Of a stretch of DNA of 64,000 bases, positions 46,462 through 54,718 are shown piece after piece. The notes beneath the pieces were generated by a model. It saw nothing but the letters and a program-made list of their open reading frames with translations. It did not search any database and was not told the origin of the DNA. Position 1 is the first letter of the stretch, and the number at the start of each line of letters is the position of its first letter. The translations under genes and the position numbers were made by a program. The DNA comes from Pseudomonas sp. RIT-PI-S (lineage in GTDB: Bacteria; Pseudomonadota; Gammaproteobacteria; Pseudomonadales; Pseudomonadaceae). Where the stretch lies: NCBI RefSeq assembly GCF_025642975.1, contig NZ_JANZKJ010000008.1, positions 124,001-188,000 on the forward strand, given 5' to 3'.

Positions 46462-47055
46462 TCATGGCAGCACCGGCGTGGGCTGGCCCGCCGGGCCCTG
46501 GGCAGACAGGTCCCGCTGCCAGGCGCGCAACCCATATACCGCCAGCGCGATAAAGCCTGCGTAAAGCGCGGCGGTCAGTGGCAGTGCCTTGTAGTAGTAA
46601 AGCCCGGTGTAGATCGCATCCAGCACGATCCATAACCACCAGCTGGCGACATGCTTGCGCGCGGCCCAGTAGCTGGCCACCAGGCTGAAAGCGGTGAGGG
46701 TGGCGTCCAGCCAAGGGACTTCGGCGTCGGTGAAGTGCGCCATGCCAGCACCCAGCGACAGGGCCAGCAGCGCGCCCGCCGCCAGGCTGATCACGGCCCG
46801 CGGCAACGGCAGGCGCTCGATGTGCACCCGGCCGTGGTCCGTTCGCCCAGCGCGCCAGCGCCACCAGCCATAGCCCTGCATAAAGGCGAAAATCACCTGC
46901 AAGAGCATGTCTGAGTACAGCTTCACGTCATAGAAGATCCACACGTACAGCAACACCGCGACCACGCTGACCGGCCAGCACCAAGGGGTGCGCCGGGCGG
47001 TCAGCCATACCCCGAGCACGTTGACCAGCACCGCAAGAATTTCCAGGTTGGACAT
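46462..47055 (-). CDS. pnuC: PnuC family vitamin transporter (nicotinamide riboside- or thiamine-type)
   Basis: A 197-residue inner-membrane protein with seven or so hydrophobic segments, matching PnuC. The family motif GYGWWRWRAG falls near residue 60, and WLWIVLDAIYTGLYYYKAL lies near residue 150. PnuC proteins are SWEET-like facilitators; import is driven by cytoplasmic phosphorylation of the vitamin. Members transport nicotinamide riboside (PnuC) or thiamine (PnuT). Here the neighbouring kinase and THI5-like genes point to thiamine or its pyrimidine, but no NadR or thiamine enzyme is encoded to settle it. AGGAG precedes ATG 47055. Confidence 0.9.
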   Translation of the reverse strand: MSNLEILAVLVNVLGVWLTARRTPWCWPVSVVAVLLYVWIFYDVKLYSDMLLQVIFAFMQGYGWWRWRAGRTDHGRVHIERLPLPRAVISLAAGALLALSLGAGMAHFTDAEVPWLDATLTAFSLVASYWAARKHVASWWLWIVLDAIYTGLYYYKALPLTAALYAGFIALAVYGLRAWQRDLSAQGPAGQPTPVLP

Positions 47056-47066
47056 GCCGCTACTCC

Positions 47067-49226
47067 TTAAAAATTGACCGTGGCTGACAACCGCGCGGTG
47101 CGCGGCGCGCCCGGGAACAGGTAGCCGTCGCCCATGTATTCGCCCACATCGCGCCAATACGCCTTGTTGAAGAGGTTGTCCACGCTCAGCCGCAATACCG
47201 TTTCATAGCCATCGATACGGGTGGTGTAGCGGCTGCCTGCGTTGAACACAGCGTAATCGCCCACCTTCACCGTGCCGGCGCGGTTGGCGTACTTGCTCGC
47301 GCTGTATTGCACTCCGCCCAGCAACGCCAGGCCGTCCACCCCGGGCACACTGTAGTCGCCATAGAGGCTGGCGCGTAGCTTGGGCACGTTGATCGCCTGA
47401 TGGCCGTCGTAGGCGTCGGTGCCACTGCCGCTCACCTCGGCGCGGATGGCCGCAACGCTCGCGGACAGCTGCAGTCGTTCGCTGGCACGCCCGCTGGCGG
47501 TCAGCTCCAGGCCGGTGTTTTTCTGCTCACCTTGCTGCACGAAGGTGAGGGTACCGTCGCCATTGTCTTTTGAGTACTGGTAGCCCTGGTGCATCTGGAA
47601 CAGCGCCGCGCCCAGGCTCACGCGTTGCCAGTCTTGCTTGATGCCCACTTCCACCTGGCGGGAGATTGTCGGCGCCAGGGTGTCCCCGGCGTTGGTGGTG
47701 TACCAGTCCGCTTCGCGGCCCAGGGCCAGGCCCTTGCTGTAGCGGGCATACAGAGAGGTGTTGTCCCACGGCTGGTAGACCAGCGCCAGATTGGGCAGGA
47801 ACTTCCACTGGCGGGTATGGCGTGTGGTGTCGCCGTCGCTGTCGAAGGTTTTTTCATCGAGCAGCACTTCCCGGCCGCCCAGCAGCAGTTGCCAGCGTTC
47901 GCTCAGGTGCACCCGGTCGTTGACGAACAACCCGTACTGGCGGCTGTCCAGGTGGCGATAGCTGGGGGTCAGGCTGCCGCTGTAAGGCGTGTAATCGGCC
48001 GGGGCCGCGTTGATGTTGCCCGAGCCTACCCATTCGTTGATTTCGTCGTGGCTGTCCACGGTGCGGCGCTGCGCGCTCAGGCCCAGATCCAGCTCGTGGC
48101 GCAGTCCGGCGAGGTCGAAACGGCCGCTCAGCGCGGCCTCGGCTTCATCGACCCGGCGGGTGTCGTTGGGGCTGCGAAAATCGTAGATGTCATAGTCACC
48201 CTCGCTGCTGAAGGTGTTAGGCACCGCCGTGCTGGCGCAACTGGCGGCGCCGTAGCAGCCCCAGGGGAAGGCGCTGTAGTCGTCGATCACCACTTGGCTG
48301 TGGGACAAGCCCAGGCGGGCTGTCCAGTCATCGGTGAGCAGGTAGGTGTAACGCCCGCTGGTGTTGAGCGAGTCCATCCGCACCGGCTTGGACCAGCTCT
48401 GGTAGCCGAGCAGGTCATGAGGGTTCACGCCGTGGGGCAGCTCGCTGCCGCCAAGCAGTTGATAGCCGGGGACCGAGCGTTGCTCGCGCGCCTGGTACTC
48501 GACGTCCAGCTGCAGGGTGGCGCGCGGGTCGATGACCCAGTCGAACGCTAGCGAGGCGAAGTCGCGCTGGCCGTCGGCGTGGTCCACATAGGAGCGGATA
48601 TCCTCGTGGGCAACGTTCGCGCGCAGGCCGAACTGCTGCTCGGCGCCGAAAAAGCCGCCTACGTCCACCGCCAGCGAACGCCCGCTATCCTGATCGGCCG
48701 TTACGGTCACCGAGCGGATGTCCCGCGGGCGCTTGGTCACGTAATTGACCACACCGCCCGGGTCACTCACACCGCTCTGCAGCCCGGCCAAGCCCTTGAG
48801 CACTTCCACCTGCTCCTTGTTCTCCAGCGCCACGTTCTGCTCGCCGGCGATGGTGCGGCCGTTGATCTTGTAGCTGTTGGCGGCGTTGAGGGAAAACCCG
48901 CGGACCACGAAGTTCTCGTAGTAACCCACCGGGGCATAGCTTTCGCCCACCGAGGCGTCATTGCGCAGCACCTCGCTGAGCAGCCGCGCTTGCTGGTCTT
49001 GCAGCAGCTGGGCGTTGAACACTGAAACCGACGCGGGCGTGTCCAGCAAAGGCGCGTCGTCGCTGCCCGCGACCGAGGCAGTGGGCGCGCGGTAACTGTC
49101 GGCGGCATCCCCGACCACGGTCACGGTGCCGAGGGTGGTGGGTTCATCCGCGACGGCGGCCCCGGCTGAAGCCAGGGCGATGCTTGAGATCAGCAAGCGG
49201 GCCGGGAAGGGTAGGTGAGGCAACAT
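47067..49226 (-). CDS. TonB-dependent outer-membrane receptor
   Basis: A 719-residue outer-membrane receptor. A signal peptide (residues 1-~26, ending SAGAAVADE) is followed by a TonB-box-like TLGTVTVVGDA, a plug domain with YYENFVVRGFSLNAANSYKI and the EVLKGLAGLQSGVSDPGGVV motif, and a 22-strand barrel ending in ARLSATVNF with a C-terminal Phe. It groups with the siderophore-receptor type, but no siderophore gene is near. As part of an operon with a PnuC-type transporter it may instead take up a vitamin. GGAG 8 nt upstream supports ATG 49226. A 100-bp gap before it leaves room for an extra promoter. Confidence 0.93.
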   Translation of the reverse strand: MLPHLPFPARLLISSIALASAGAAVADEPTTLGTVTVVGDAADSYRAPTASVAGSDDAPLLDTPASVSVFNAQLLQDQQARLLSEVLRNDASVGESYAPVGYYENFVVRGFSLNAANSYKINGRTIAGEQNVALENKEQVEVLKGLAGLQSGVSDPGGVVNYVTKRPRDIRSVTVTADQDSGRSLAVDVGGFFGAEQQFGLRANVAHEDIRSYVDHADGQRDFASLAFDWVIDPRATLQLDVEYQAREQRSVPGYQLLGGSELPHGVNPHDLLGYQSWSKPVRMDSLNTSGRYTYLLTDDWTARLGLSHSQVVIDDYSAFPWGCYGAASCASTAVPNTFSSEGDYDIYDFRSPNDTRRVDEAEAALSGRFDLAGLRHELDLGLSAQRRTVDSHDEINEWVGSGNINAAPADYTPYSGSLTPSYRHLDSRQYGLFVNDRVHLSERWQLLLGGREVLLDEKTFDSDGDTTRHTRQWKFLPNLALVYQPWDNTSLYARYSKGLALGREADWYTTNAGDTLAPTISRQVEVGIKQDWQRVSLGAALFQMHQGYQYSKDNGDGTLTFVQQGEQKNTGLELTASGRASERLQLSASVAAIRAEVSGSGTDAYDGHQAINVPKLRASLYGDYSVPGVDGLALLGGVQYSASKYANRAGTVKVGDYAVFNAGSRYTTRIDGYETVLRLSVDNLFNKAYWRDVGEYMGDGYLFPGAPRTARLSATVNF

Positions 49227-49326
49227 CAAGGCAGCTCCATGGTGAGGTCGATCCGTGCGCGCAACATCGCCGCCTGCGCGTTGGCAAGCGGGGGTGCGAA
49301 GTGTACGCGCAGCCCGGTGCGGGCGG

Positions 49327-50208
49327 TCAGGCCGGAGCTGCTCCGGTGGTCATTGGCAAAGCGGGGTCGGCGCTCCATTGCTGCAGCGAACCGTCGTACA
49401 GGGCAACGTTTTCGCGCCCGAGCAGGGTTAGGGCAAAGGCGGTGGCGGCAGCGGAAATGCCCCCGCCGCAGTACAACACCAGGCGGCTGCCATCGCCGAG
49501 CAAGTCAGGCCCCAGCACCTGCGCTAACGCACTGGTGGGCCGATAGCGGCCGTCGCTTTCGAACAGCGTACGGGCGGGGCGATTGAGGCTGCCAGGGATG
49601 TGCCCGCGGCGGCTGTAGCGGGTGGCGGCGCTGCCGTCGAACACCGCTTGCGCCAGCGCGCACACCAGGCGGCCGGGTGCCTGGCCCAGGCTGATGGCGT
49701 GGACTTCCTCCAGGCTCGCCCAGCATTCCGCGCGCGGCCGTAGCACGGGCGGGGCACTGGCTGGCGCCAGGCTCGCCACCCCAGTGCCTATAGCCAGGCC
49801 AGCGCGTTGCCATGCCTGATAGCCGCCGTCGAGCAGGGCTGCACCGAGGCCAACGCTGTGCAACATCCACCATAGCCGTGCCGCCCAGAAGCCATCGGCG
49901 CGGTCATAGACAACGACCTCGCTGCGCGGCCCGACGCCGAGCCGCGCCAGGTGCTCGGCAAACCCCTGCACCGTAGGCATGGCAAAGCTGTAGCCGGCGT
50001 TCGGGGCTGCCAGGTCGACCAACAGGTCGGCGTGTCGCGCACCGGGGAGGTGGCCCCGCAGCCAGCCGACGTAGCCGCTGGTTACGCGGTAGTCGCCGTC
50101 GAAGCGCGGCGCGGGCAGGTCCACCGTGGCATCGAAGATCACCAGCCCGGGCGAACCCAGGCGGGCGTGCAGCGCGGCGGGGCTGATCAACCACGTTGAG
50201 GTGCTCAT
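49327..50208 (-). CDS. Rhodanese-type sulfurtransferase, two domains
   Basis: A 293-residue protein with tandem rhodanese domains (~1-145 and ~165-285), like thiosulfate and 3-mercaptopyruvate sulfurtransferases. The first is inactive; the second has the catalytic Cys in LVLYCGGGISAAATAF. The active-site loop CGGGIS resembles mercaptopyruvate-type CGxGxT loops and differs from the longer CRKGVT of thiosulfate enzymes. It is located in the cytoplasm, since no signal peptide is seen. Placed between the kinase and receptor genes of a vitamin-type operon, it may supply sulfur or handle a sulfur-containing compound such as thiamine thiazole. That link is inference. Confidence 0.9.
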   Translation of the reverse strand: MSTSTWLISPAALHARLGSPGLVIFDATVDLPAPRFDGDYRVTSGYVGWLRGHLPGARHADLLVDLAAPNAGYSFAMPTVQGFAEHLARLGVGPRSEVVVYDRADGFWAARLWWMLHSVGLGAALLDGGYQAWQRAGLAIGTGVASLAPASAPPVLRPRAECWASLEEVHAISLGQAPGRLVCALAQAVFDGSAATRYSRRGHIPGSLNRPARTLFESDGRYRPTSALAQVLGPDLLGDGSRLVLYCGGGISAAATAFALTLLGRENVALYDGSLQQWSADPALPMTTGAAPA

Positions 50209-51353
50209 GCCCAGTCTCCACGGCGCTGTTGCAGGTGTTCGATCAGCCGCTGGCCTTCGACCTCGGCGAACCAGCGTGCATGGCGCAGCAGGTACCCGTC
50301 CCAGGCGATATCGGCGCTGGCGCGGTTGTTCAGGATGCCTTGGAAATAGGCGACTTCCGCCACCGCGAAGTCCAGGTGCACCAGCGGCAGTAGCGCGCAG
50401 AGGGCGTCTATCGCCGCAGGGGGCAGCGGGCGCAGGCTGGCATAGCCGGCGAGCAGGTCATCCACGGTGGCAAGGTCGGCGCGGGCGCCGCCGCCGTGGT
50501 CCAGCTCGAGCCAGGGGATGGCGTTGCGCTCCAGCGCGGTGGCCAGGTCATAGAGGGCGAAGGTGCGGTCGCACAGGCCGAAGTCCAGTACGGTCGCCAC
50601 CGAGGGTTGGTGTGGGTCGGCGTTCCACAGCAGGTTGGACGCGTGCCAGTCGTTGTGGGTCCACAGCGCCGGCTGGCCGGGCAGGTGCGGCAGCAGTGCA
50701 GCCTGGGCGGGAAGGATCAGCCGCGCCAGTTCATCCTGCCAATCGCGACCGGCCAGGTAGTGGGCAAGGGCCGGTTGCCGGTGCAGATGGTGGGCGAGGG
50801 CGCCGAGCAGGTTCGCGTCGGCGAGCAGTTGCGGGCGGCTGACCAGCACGCTGGCCTGGCGCGCAGGTGCCGTGTAGCCCTCGGCGGCGCCATGCAGCTG
50901 CGCCAAGGCGCGGCCCGCTGCCCTGGCATGGGTTTGGCACTGGAACGGCTCCCAGGACTGCGCGTCCCGATACAGGTCGGCGCCCTCGGCGCGCGCATGC
51001 ACTTCATAGCTCCAGCCGCCCTGCTCGATAGCCGTGGCGCCGCTGGCGCTGGCCTGCACCTTGGGGGCGGGCACGCCGCCACGGCGCAGGTGGGCGACGA
51101 AGCGGTGTTCTTCTTCCAGCCAAGGAACGCTGCGCACCTTCCGATGATGGCGCTTCACAAACCAGTCGCCTGCACTTGTGCGTACCAGCGCCGCCGTGGA
51201 AAACGGCCGCGGGCTGTGCCAGGTCACGCTGTGCAGGGCCCCAAGGGCGGGGTAGTGGGCCAGCAGCCCGTGCAGTTCCACCTCGGCGAGCAGGGGCCAA
51301 TCCGGCTCCACCAGCTCCCCGGCCAGCCCGTGGCTGTGCGGTGCCTGGCTCAT
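50205..51353 (-). CDS. Aminoglycoside/choline/thiamine kinase-like phosphotransferase
   Basis: A 382-residue kinase of the APH fold. The catalytic loop is THNDWHASNLLWN (Brenner-type HxDxxxxN) and the metal-binding Asp is in VLDFGLCDRT, both intact. An N-lobe Lys sits in DWFVKRHHRKV. Family members phosphorylate aminoglycosides, choline, homoserine or thiamine. A thiamine-type substrate fits the context: a PnuC-like facilitator needs a kinase to trap its ligand. The gene starts within the THI5-like stop (4-nt overlap) and ends inside the sulfurtransferase start, giving tight co-translation. Drug resistance is less likely, given that context. Confidence 0.85.
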   Translation of the reverse strand: MSQAPHSHGLAGELVEPDWPLLAEVELHGLLAHYPALGALHSVTWHSPRPFSTAALVRTSAGDWFVKRHHRKVRSVPWLEEEHRFVAHLRRGGVPAPKVQASASGATAIEQGGWSYEVHARAEGADLYRDAQSWEPFQCQTHARAAGRALAQLHGAAEGYTAPARQASVLVSRPQLLADANLLGALAHHLHRQPALAHYLAGRDWQDELARLILPAQAALLPHLPGQPALWTHNDWHASNLLWNADPHQPSVATVLDFGLCDRTFALYDLATALERNAIPWLELDHGGGARADLATVDDLLAGYASLRPLPPAAIDALCALLPLVHLDFAVAEVAYFQGILNNRASADIAWDGYLLRHARWFAEVEGQRLIEHLQQRRGDWA

Positions 51354-52270
51354 GCGTGCGGCTCCGGCAGAAATTCGTTGGTGAAGGCACCGGCCCACTG
51401 CCCTGGCCGTTGCACGATGCCGTGCTGGTGCAGCCAGTGCGCATAGGGCTCGATCAACGGCTGGCGCTGCTCGCCCCAGCGGCCGTTGTGCAGCCAGGTG
51501 GGGGCGATGCAGTGCAGCGAATGCTCGATCAACCGGGTGGGGAAATAGGGGATCACCCGTTCATACACCGGGCAGGCGGCCTGCGGCGCTTGGGCCGCGG
51601 CCAGAAAGCCCCGTTCGGTGGCCGCGAGGAAGGCCCGCAGCACTTCGGGGCTGCGTTCGATCCAACGTTCATGCGCGCCTAGCTGGTAGCTGTGGTAGGG
51701 CGGTGCGCCCCAGTCGCCCACCGGCCAGACCACTCGCCGGGCTGCCTCGACGGGGCTGTCCATCAGTGCCTCCCAGGCCCAATAGCCACCGAAGCTGGCG
51801 TGTGCCAGGCCGGCGGCGAGGTCTTCCGGGCGCAGCTCGCGGCTGCCGGCGTCGACGATGATCACCGCATCGGGATCGCCGCCATCCTCGCGCACCAAAT
51901 GGCGCACCATGGCCAAGCCGCGTGGCGTCGGGTTCATCGCCAGGCGCTTGCCCATCAACTGGCGCGGCCGGTCGATGGCGAAGTCCGTCAGCGTCTGGAT
52001 GGCCTCCAGGCCCGCATGGTTGATGGCTGCCACCCCTTTGAGTGGCTGCCCTTGATCCCGCCGCACCAGCAGGCGATTGCTGGGGAACACCGCCAGCTCG
52101 ACCACACCGTCCGCCAGGTGCTGCAAGCTGTCGCCGCGTTCGGGGTCTGCCACGCGCAGCTCCACATCCAGCCCCGCCTCGGCATACCAACCACGCTCCC
52201 GGGCAAGGTAGAACCCCGCCGAATTCGGCCACGGGTGGAAGTATTCCAGCATGATCCTTAACGAAACCAT
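51350..52270 (-). CDS. THI5/NMT1-like (ThiY-like) protein without signal peptide
   Basis: A 306-residue protein of the NMT1/THI5 periplasmic-binding-protein fold. It opens MLEYFHPWPNSAGFYLARERGWYAE in outline (residues 7 onward), has GLDVELRVADPERGDSLQ, and closes with GAFTNEFLPEP, close to the FTNEYLSWPEP end of yeast Thi5. There is no signal peptide or lipobox, so it should stay in the cytoplasm. Where yeast Thi5 has its substrate His66, my eye alignment gives Asn (VFPSNRLLV), and the CCCFC iron motif is absent, so HMP synthesis by the Thi5 suicide reaction is doubtful. It is first in the operon. ATG 52270 is chosen; ATG 52252 is possible. Confidence 0.85.
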   Translation of the reverse strand: MVSLRIMLEYFHPWPNSAGFYLARERGWYAEAGLDVELRVADPERGDSLQHLADGVVELAVFPSNRLLVRRDQGQPLKGVAAINHAGLEAIQTLTDFAIDRPRQLMGKRLAMNPTPRGLAMVRHLVREDGGDPDAVIIVDAGSRELRPEDLAAGLAHASFGGYWAWEALMDSPVEAARRVVWPVGDWGAPPYHSYQLGAHERWIERSPEVLRAFLAATERGFLAAAQAPQAACPVYERVIPYFPTRLIEHSLHCIAPTWLHNGRWGEQRQPLIEPYAHWLHQHGIVQRPGQWAGAFTNEFLPEPHA

Positions 52271-52308
52271 CGAAGCGCAGCCTGCTCAGCCCTTGGGAAA
52301 GTGATGCC

Positions 52309-52339
52309 GTTATACGTGGCCATTTTGGTATATACCAAA
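52309..52339 (-). promoter_or_regulatory. Promoter with overlapping 16-bp palindrome, probable GntR/HutC operator
   Basis: TTTGGTATATACCAAA (52324-52339) is a perfect 16-bp palindrome. On the minus strand TTGGTA (52333-52338) can serve as -35 and TATAAC (52309-52314) as -10, separated by 18 bp, in front of the gene starting at 52270. A repressor bound to the palindrome would cover the -35. The GGT/ACC arms resemble HutC-subfamily operators such as that of DasR (TGGTCTAGACCA). Assignment to the regulator at 45726 is inference from operon membership. Confidence 0.6.
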
Positions 52340-52500
52340 TACCGAAACGGACTATGCTTAGGCGTTATTCGTGGCGTTCAGCCGGGTAAGCGGGGCGTTG
52401 TCGGGCGGCTCTATGCTTATTCGAAACAGGTATTACAAAGTCTCATGTGGTTTCAATAGGCTATAAAAAGCGCTCCCCGCGCAGTTTTCGAAAGGCTTTT

Positions 52501-52520
52501 GCAGGCGCCATGGCGCCTGC
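52501..52520. promoter_or_regulatory. 20-bp perfect palindrome of unknown role
   Basis: GCAGGCGCCATGGCGCCTGC reads identically on both strands. It lies 135 bp upstream of the ABC permease gene in a 384-bp divergent intergenic region whose other notable parts are the GntR-type promoter and an A/T-rich stretch at about 52424-52470 that could hold the rightward promoter. It could be an operator or a cruciform-prone hairpin. Confidence 0.4.
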
Positions 52521-52654
52521 GGGCAGCCTGTAACTGCCTGCGTGAACGCCGCTCCCTTTAATCAGCCCTTTGCCGCAAGGCCTCCGAACATGCCAATCCT
52601 GTTTCGTGCCCTGCCCACGCAGCGCCGCGCGCGCCCGTCGTGGCGGCCCTGCCC

Positions 52655-53320
52655 ATGACGTTCGATGTTCCTTTCATCCTCTCGACCCTGCCCAGCTTCG
52701 GCGCCGCCATGCTGATGACCTTGCAGGTCGGGCTGCTGGCGATCTTCACCTCCCTGGCGGTGGCGCTGACCACGAATGCGCTGCTCGCGTTGCGCGTGCC
52801 GGGCGCTTCTGGTGTGGTGCGCGCTTACGTCGAACTGGCGCGCAATACACCACTGCTGATCCAGCTGTTTTTCATCTACTTTGCCTTGCCCAGCCTGGGG
52901 GTGAGCATCAGCGGCTTCGCCTCGGCGATCATCGCCATGACGTTTCTCGGCGGCGCCTACCTGACCGAAGTGCTGCGCGCGGGGGTCGAGGCCTTGCCCA
53001 AGGCGCAGTTGGAAGCCGGCCGCGCCATCGGCCTGACCCCATGGCAGCTGTTGCGTTACGTGGTGCTGCCGCAGGCAGGCATCTTCAGCCTGCCTGCGCT
53101 GTTCGCCAATGTGATTTTCCTGCTCAAGGAAACCACGGTGGTGTCTGCCGTGGCCGTGCCCGAACTGCTGTACACGACCAAAAACTACATCGCCCTCTAT
53201 TACAAAACCTACGAGATGCTCGCGGTGCTGACGGCGCTGTGCCTGCTGTTGTTCTTGCCGCTGTCGCTGCTGCTGGGGCAATTGGAGCGGAGGCTGCAAC
53301 GTGGCCATTACGGGTTTTGA
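52655..53320 (+). CDS. Polar amino-acid ABC transporter permease
   Basis: A 221-residue inner-membrane permease of the HisMQ type with about five helices. The family loop is TEVLRAGVEALPKAQLEAGRAIGLTPWQ in outline, with the EAA-motif stretch EAGRAIGLTPWQLLRYVVLP contacting the ATPase. ELARNTPLLIQLFFIYFALP is a typical helix-2 block. ATG 52655 is chosen; GTG 52640 is in frame and neither has a strong ribosome binding site. It is first of four overlapping genes forming a complete importer. Confidence 0.9.
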   Translation: MTFDVPFILSTLPSFGAAMLMTLQVGLLAIFTSLAVALTTNALLALRVPGASGVVRAYVELARNTPLLIQLFFIYFALPSLGVSISGFASAIIAMTFLGGAYLTEVLRAGVEALPKAQLEAGRAIGLTPWQLLRYVVLPQAGIFSLPALFANVIFLLKETTVVSAVAVPELLYTTKNYIALYYKTYEMLAVLTALCLLLFLPLSLLLGQLERRLQRGHYGF

Positions 53321-53960
53321 GCTGCTGTGGCAGGCGGCGCCGCAACTGGCCGCGGGCGCCGCGCGCACCCTGGGCATCTCTGCGGCGGCCATCGCCTTGG
53401 CCACGCTGCTGGGCCTGGTGCAAGGCATCGGTCGCACGCTCGGGGTGCGTTGGCTCAATGGTGTGCTCCGCGCCTATCTGGAGCTGTTCCGGGCGATTCC
53501 GGTGCTGGTGTGGCTGTACCTGTTCTTCTTCGGGCTGCCGATGTTCCTCGGCTTGAGCGTGCCGGCGTTCTGGTGTGCGGTGCTGGTGCTGGGGCTGTGG
53601 GGGGCCACGGAAGTGGGCGAGGTGGTGCGCGGCGGCCTGCATTCGCTGCCCCGTGGCCAGCGCGACGCGGGGCTGGCGATCGGCCTGGGGGCGCGCCAGC
53701 TGTATGCCTGGATACTCCTGCCGCAAGCGCTCAAGCGCATCACACCCGGGGTGATCAATGTGTACACACGGTTGATCAAGACCAGCTCGCTGGCGGTATT
53801 GATCGGCGTGGTGGATGTGACCAAGGCCGGCCAGCAGATCATCGAGCGCACCTACGCCTCGGTGCTCATCTATGGCTGCTTGTTCGTGTTCTTCTTTCTC
53901 GTTTGCTATCCGCTGTCCAGCGCGTCCCGGCGCCTGGAACGGCGCTGGAATCACTCATGA
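53301..53960 (+). CDS. Polar amino-acid ABC transporter permease, second subunit
   Basis: A 219-residue HisMQ-type permease. [20 protein letters not shown] and the EAA-like loop [20 protein letters not shown] identify it as the partner of the upstream permease. The start is GTG 53301, inside the end of the previous gene (20-nt overlap), with GGAGG upstream. Both permeases together form the heterodimeric channel of the importer. Confidence 0.9.
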   Translation: MAITGFELLWQAAPQLAAGAARTLGISAAAIALATLLGLVQGIGRTLGVRWLNGVLRAYLELFRAIPVLVWLYLFFFGLPMFLGLSVPAFWCAVLVLGLWGATEVGEVVRGGLHSLPRGQRDAGLAIGLGARQLYAWILLPQALKRITPGVINVYTRLIKTSSLAVLIGVVDVTKAGQQIIERTYASVLIYGCLFVFFFLVCYPLSSASRRLERRWNHS

Positions 53961-54718
53961 GCGCACTGATCGAGTTGGCGGGCTTCCATAAGCGCTTCGG
54001 CGCCGCCCAGGTTTTGCAAGGCGTGGACCTGCAGGTTCATGAAGGTGAGGTGGTGGTGCTGCTAGGCCCCAGCGGTTGTGGCAAAAGTACTTTGCTGCGC
54101 TGCCTCAATGGCCTGGAGCAGGGCGATGGCGGCACCCTGCGCTTCGCTGGCGAGCTGCTCACCCCTGCCAGTGACTGGCGGCGGGTGCGCCAGCAAGTGG
54201 GCATGGTGTTCCAGAGCTATCACTTGTTCCCGCACATGACCGTGCTGGACAACGTCCTGCTGGGCCCATTGCGGGTGCAGCGCCGGCCCGCCGCCGAGGC
54301 CCGGGCCCAGGCCCTGGCGTTGCTGGAACGGGTGGGCCTGGCCGACAAGGCGCAGGCCTGGCCACGCGAGCTCTCCGGCGGGCAACAGCAGCGCATCGCC
54401 ATTGTGCGAGCGCTGTGCATGAACCCCAAGGTGATGCTGTTCGATGAAGTCACCGCCGCCCTGGACCCGGAAATGGTCAAGGAAGTGCTGCAGGTGATCC
54501 TGGACCTGGCCGAAGCCGGCATGACCCTGATGATCGTGACCCACGAAATGGCCTTCGCCCGCGCGGTGGCCGACCGTATCGTGTTCATGGACGGCGGCCG
54601 CATCGCCGAACAGAACGACCCCGAGCGTTTTTTCAGTTCCCCGCAGACCGCACGCGCGCAGCAGTTTCTGGAACGCTTCTCCTATGTAGAAAACATGCCT
54701 AGAAGGAAAGCATCGTGA
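53957..54718 (+). CDS. Polar amino-acid ABC transporter ATP-binding protein
   Basis: A 253-residue ATPase. Walker A is [19 protein letters not shown]-loop [17 protein letters not shown], signature [16 protein letters not shown], Walker [17 protein letters not shown] and switch His [12 protein letters not shown]. All are consensus for the GlnQ/HisP class. The gene overlaps the permease stop by 4 nt (ATGA) and its own stop overlaps the binding-protein start by 4 nt, so the four genes are coupled. Confidence 0.95.
   Translation: MSALIELAGFHKRFGAAQVLQGVDLQVHEGEVVVLLGPSGCGKSTLLRCLNGLEQGDGGTLRFAGELLTPASDWRRVRQQVGMVFQSYHLFPHMTVLDNVLLGPLRVQRRPAAEARAQALALLERVGLADKAQAWPRELSGGQQQRIAIVRALCMNPKVMLFDEVTAALDPEMVKEVLQVILDLAEAGMTLMIVTHEMAFARAVADRIVFMDGGRIAEQNDPERFFSSPQTARAQQFLERFSYVENMPRRKAS

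Noticed and set aside
50205..51353. Antibiotic-resistance (aminoglycoside) phosphotransferase
   Set aside because: The APH fold is shared with thiamine, choline and homoserine kinases; the tight operon with vitamin-type transport genes makes resistance unlikely.
52261..52654. Possible TPP riboswitch in front of the vitamin-type operon or the ABC transporter
   Set aside because: The conserved CTGAGA and ACCTGATCTGGATAATGCCA-type segments were looked for on both strands and not found; a protein operator explains the region better.
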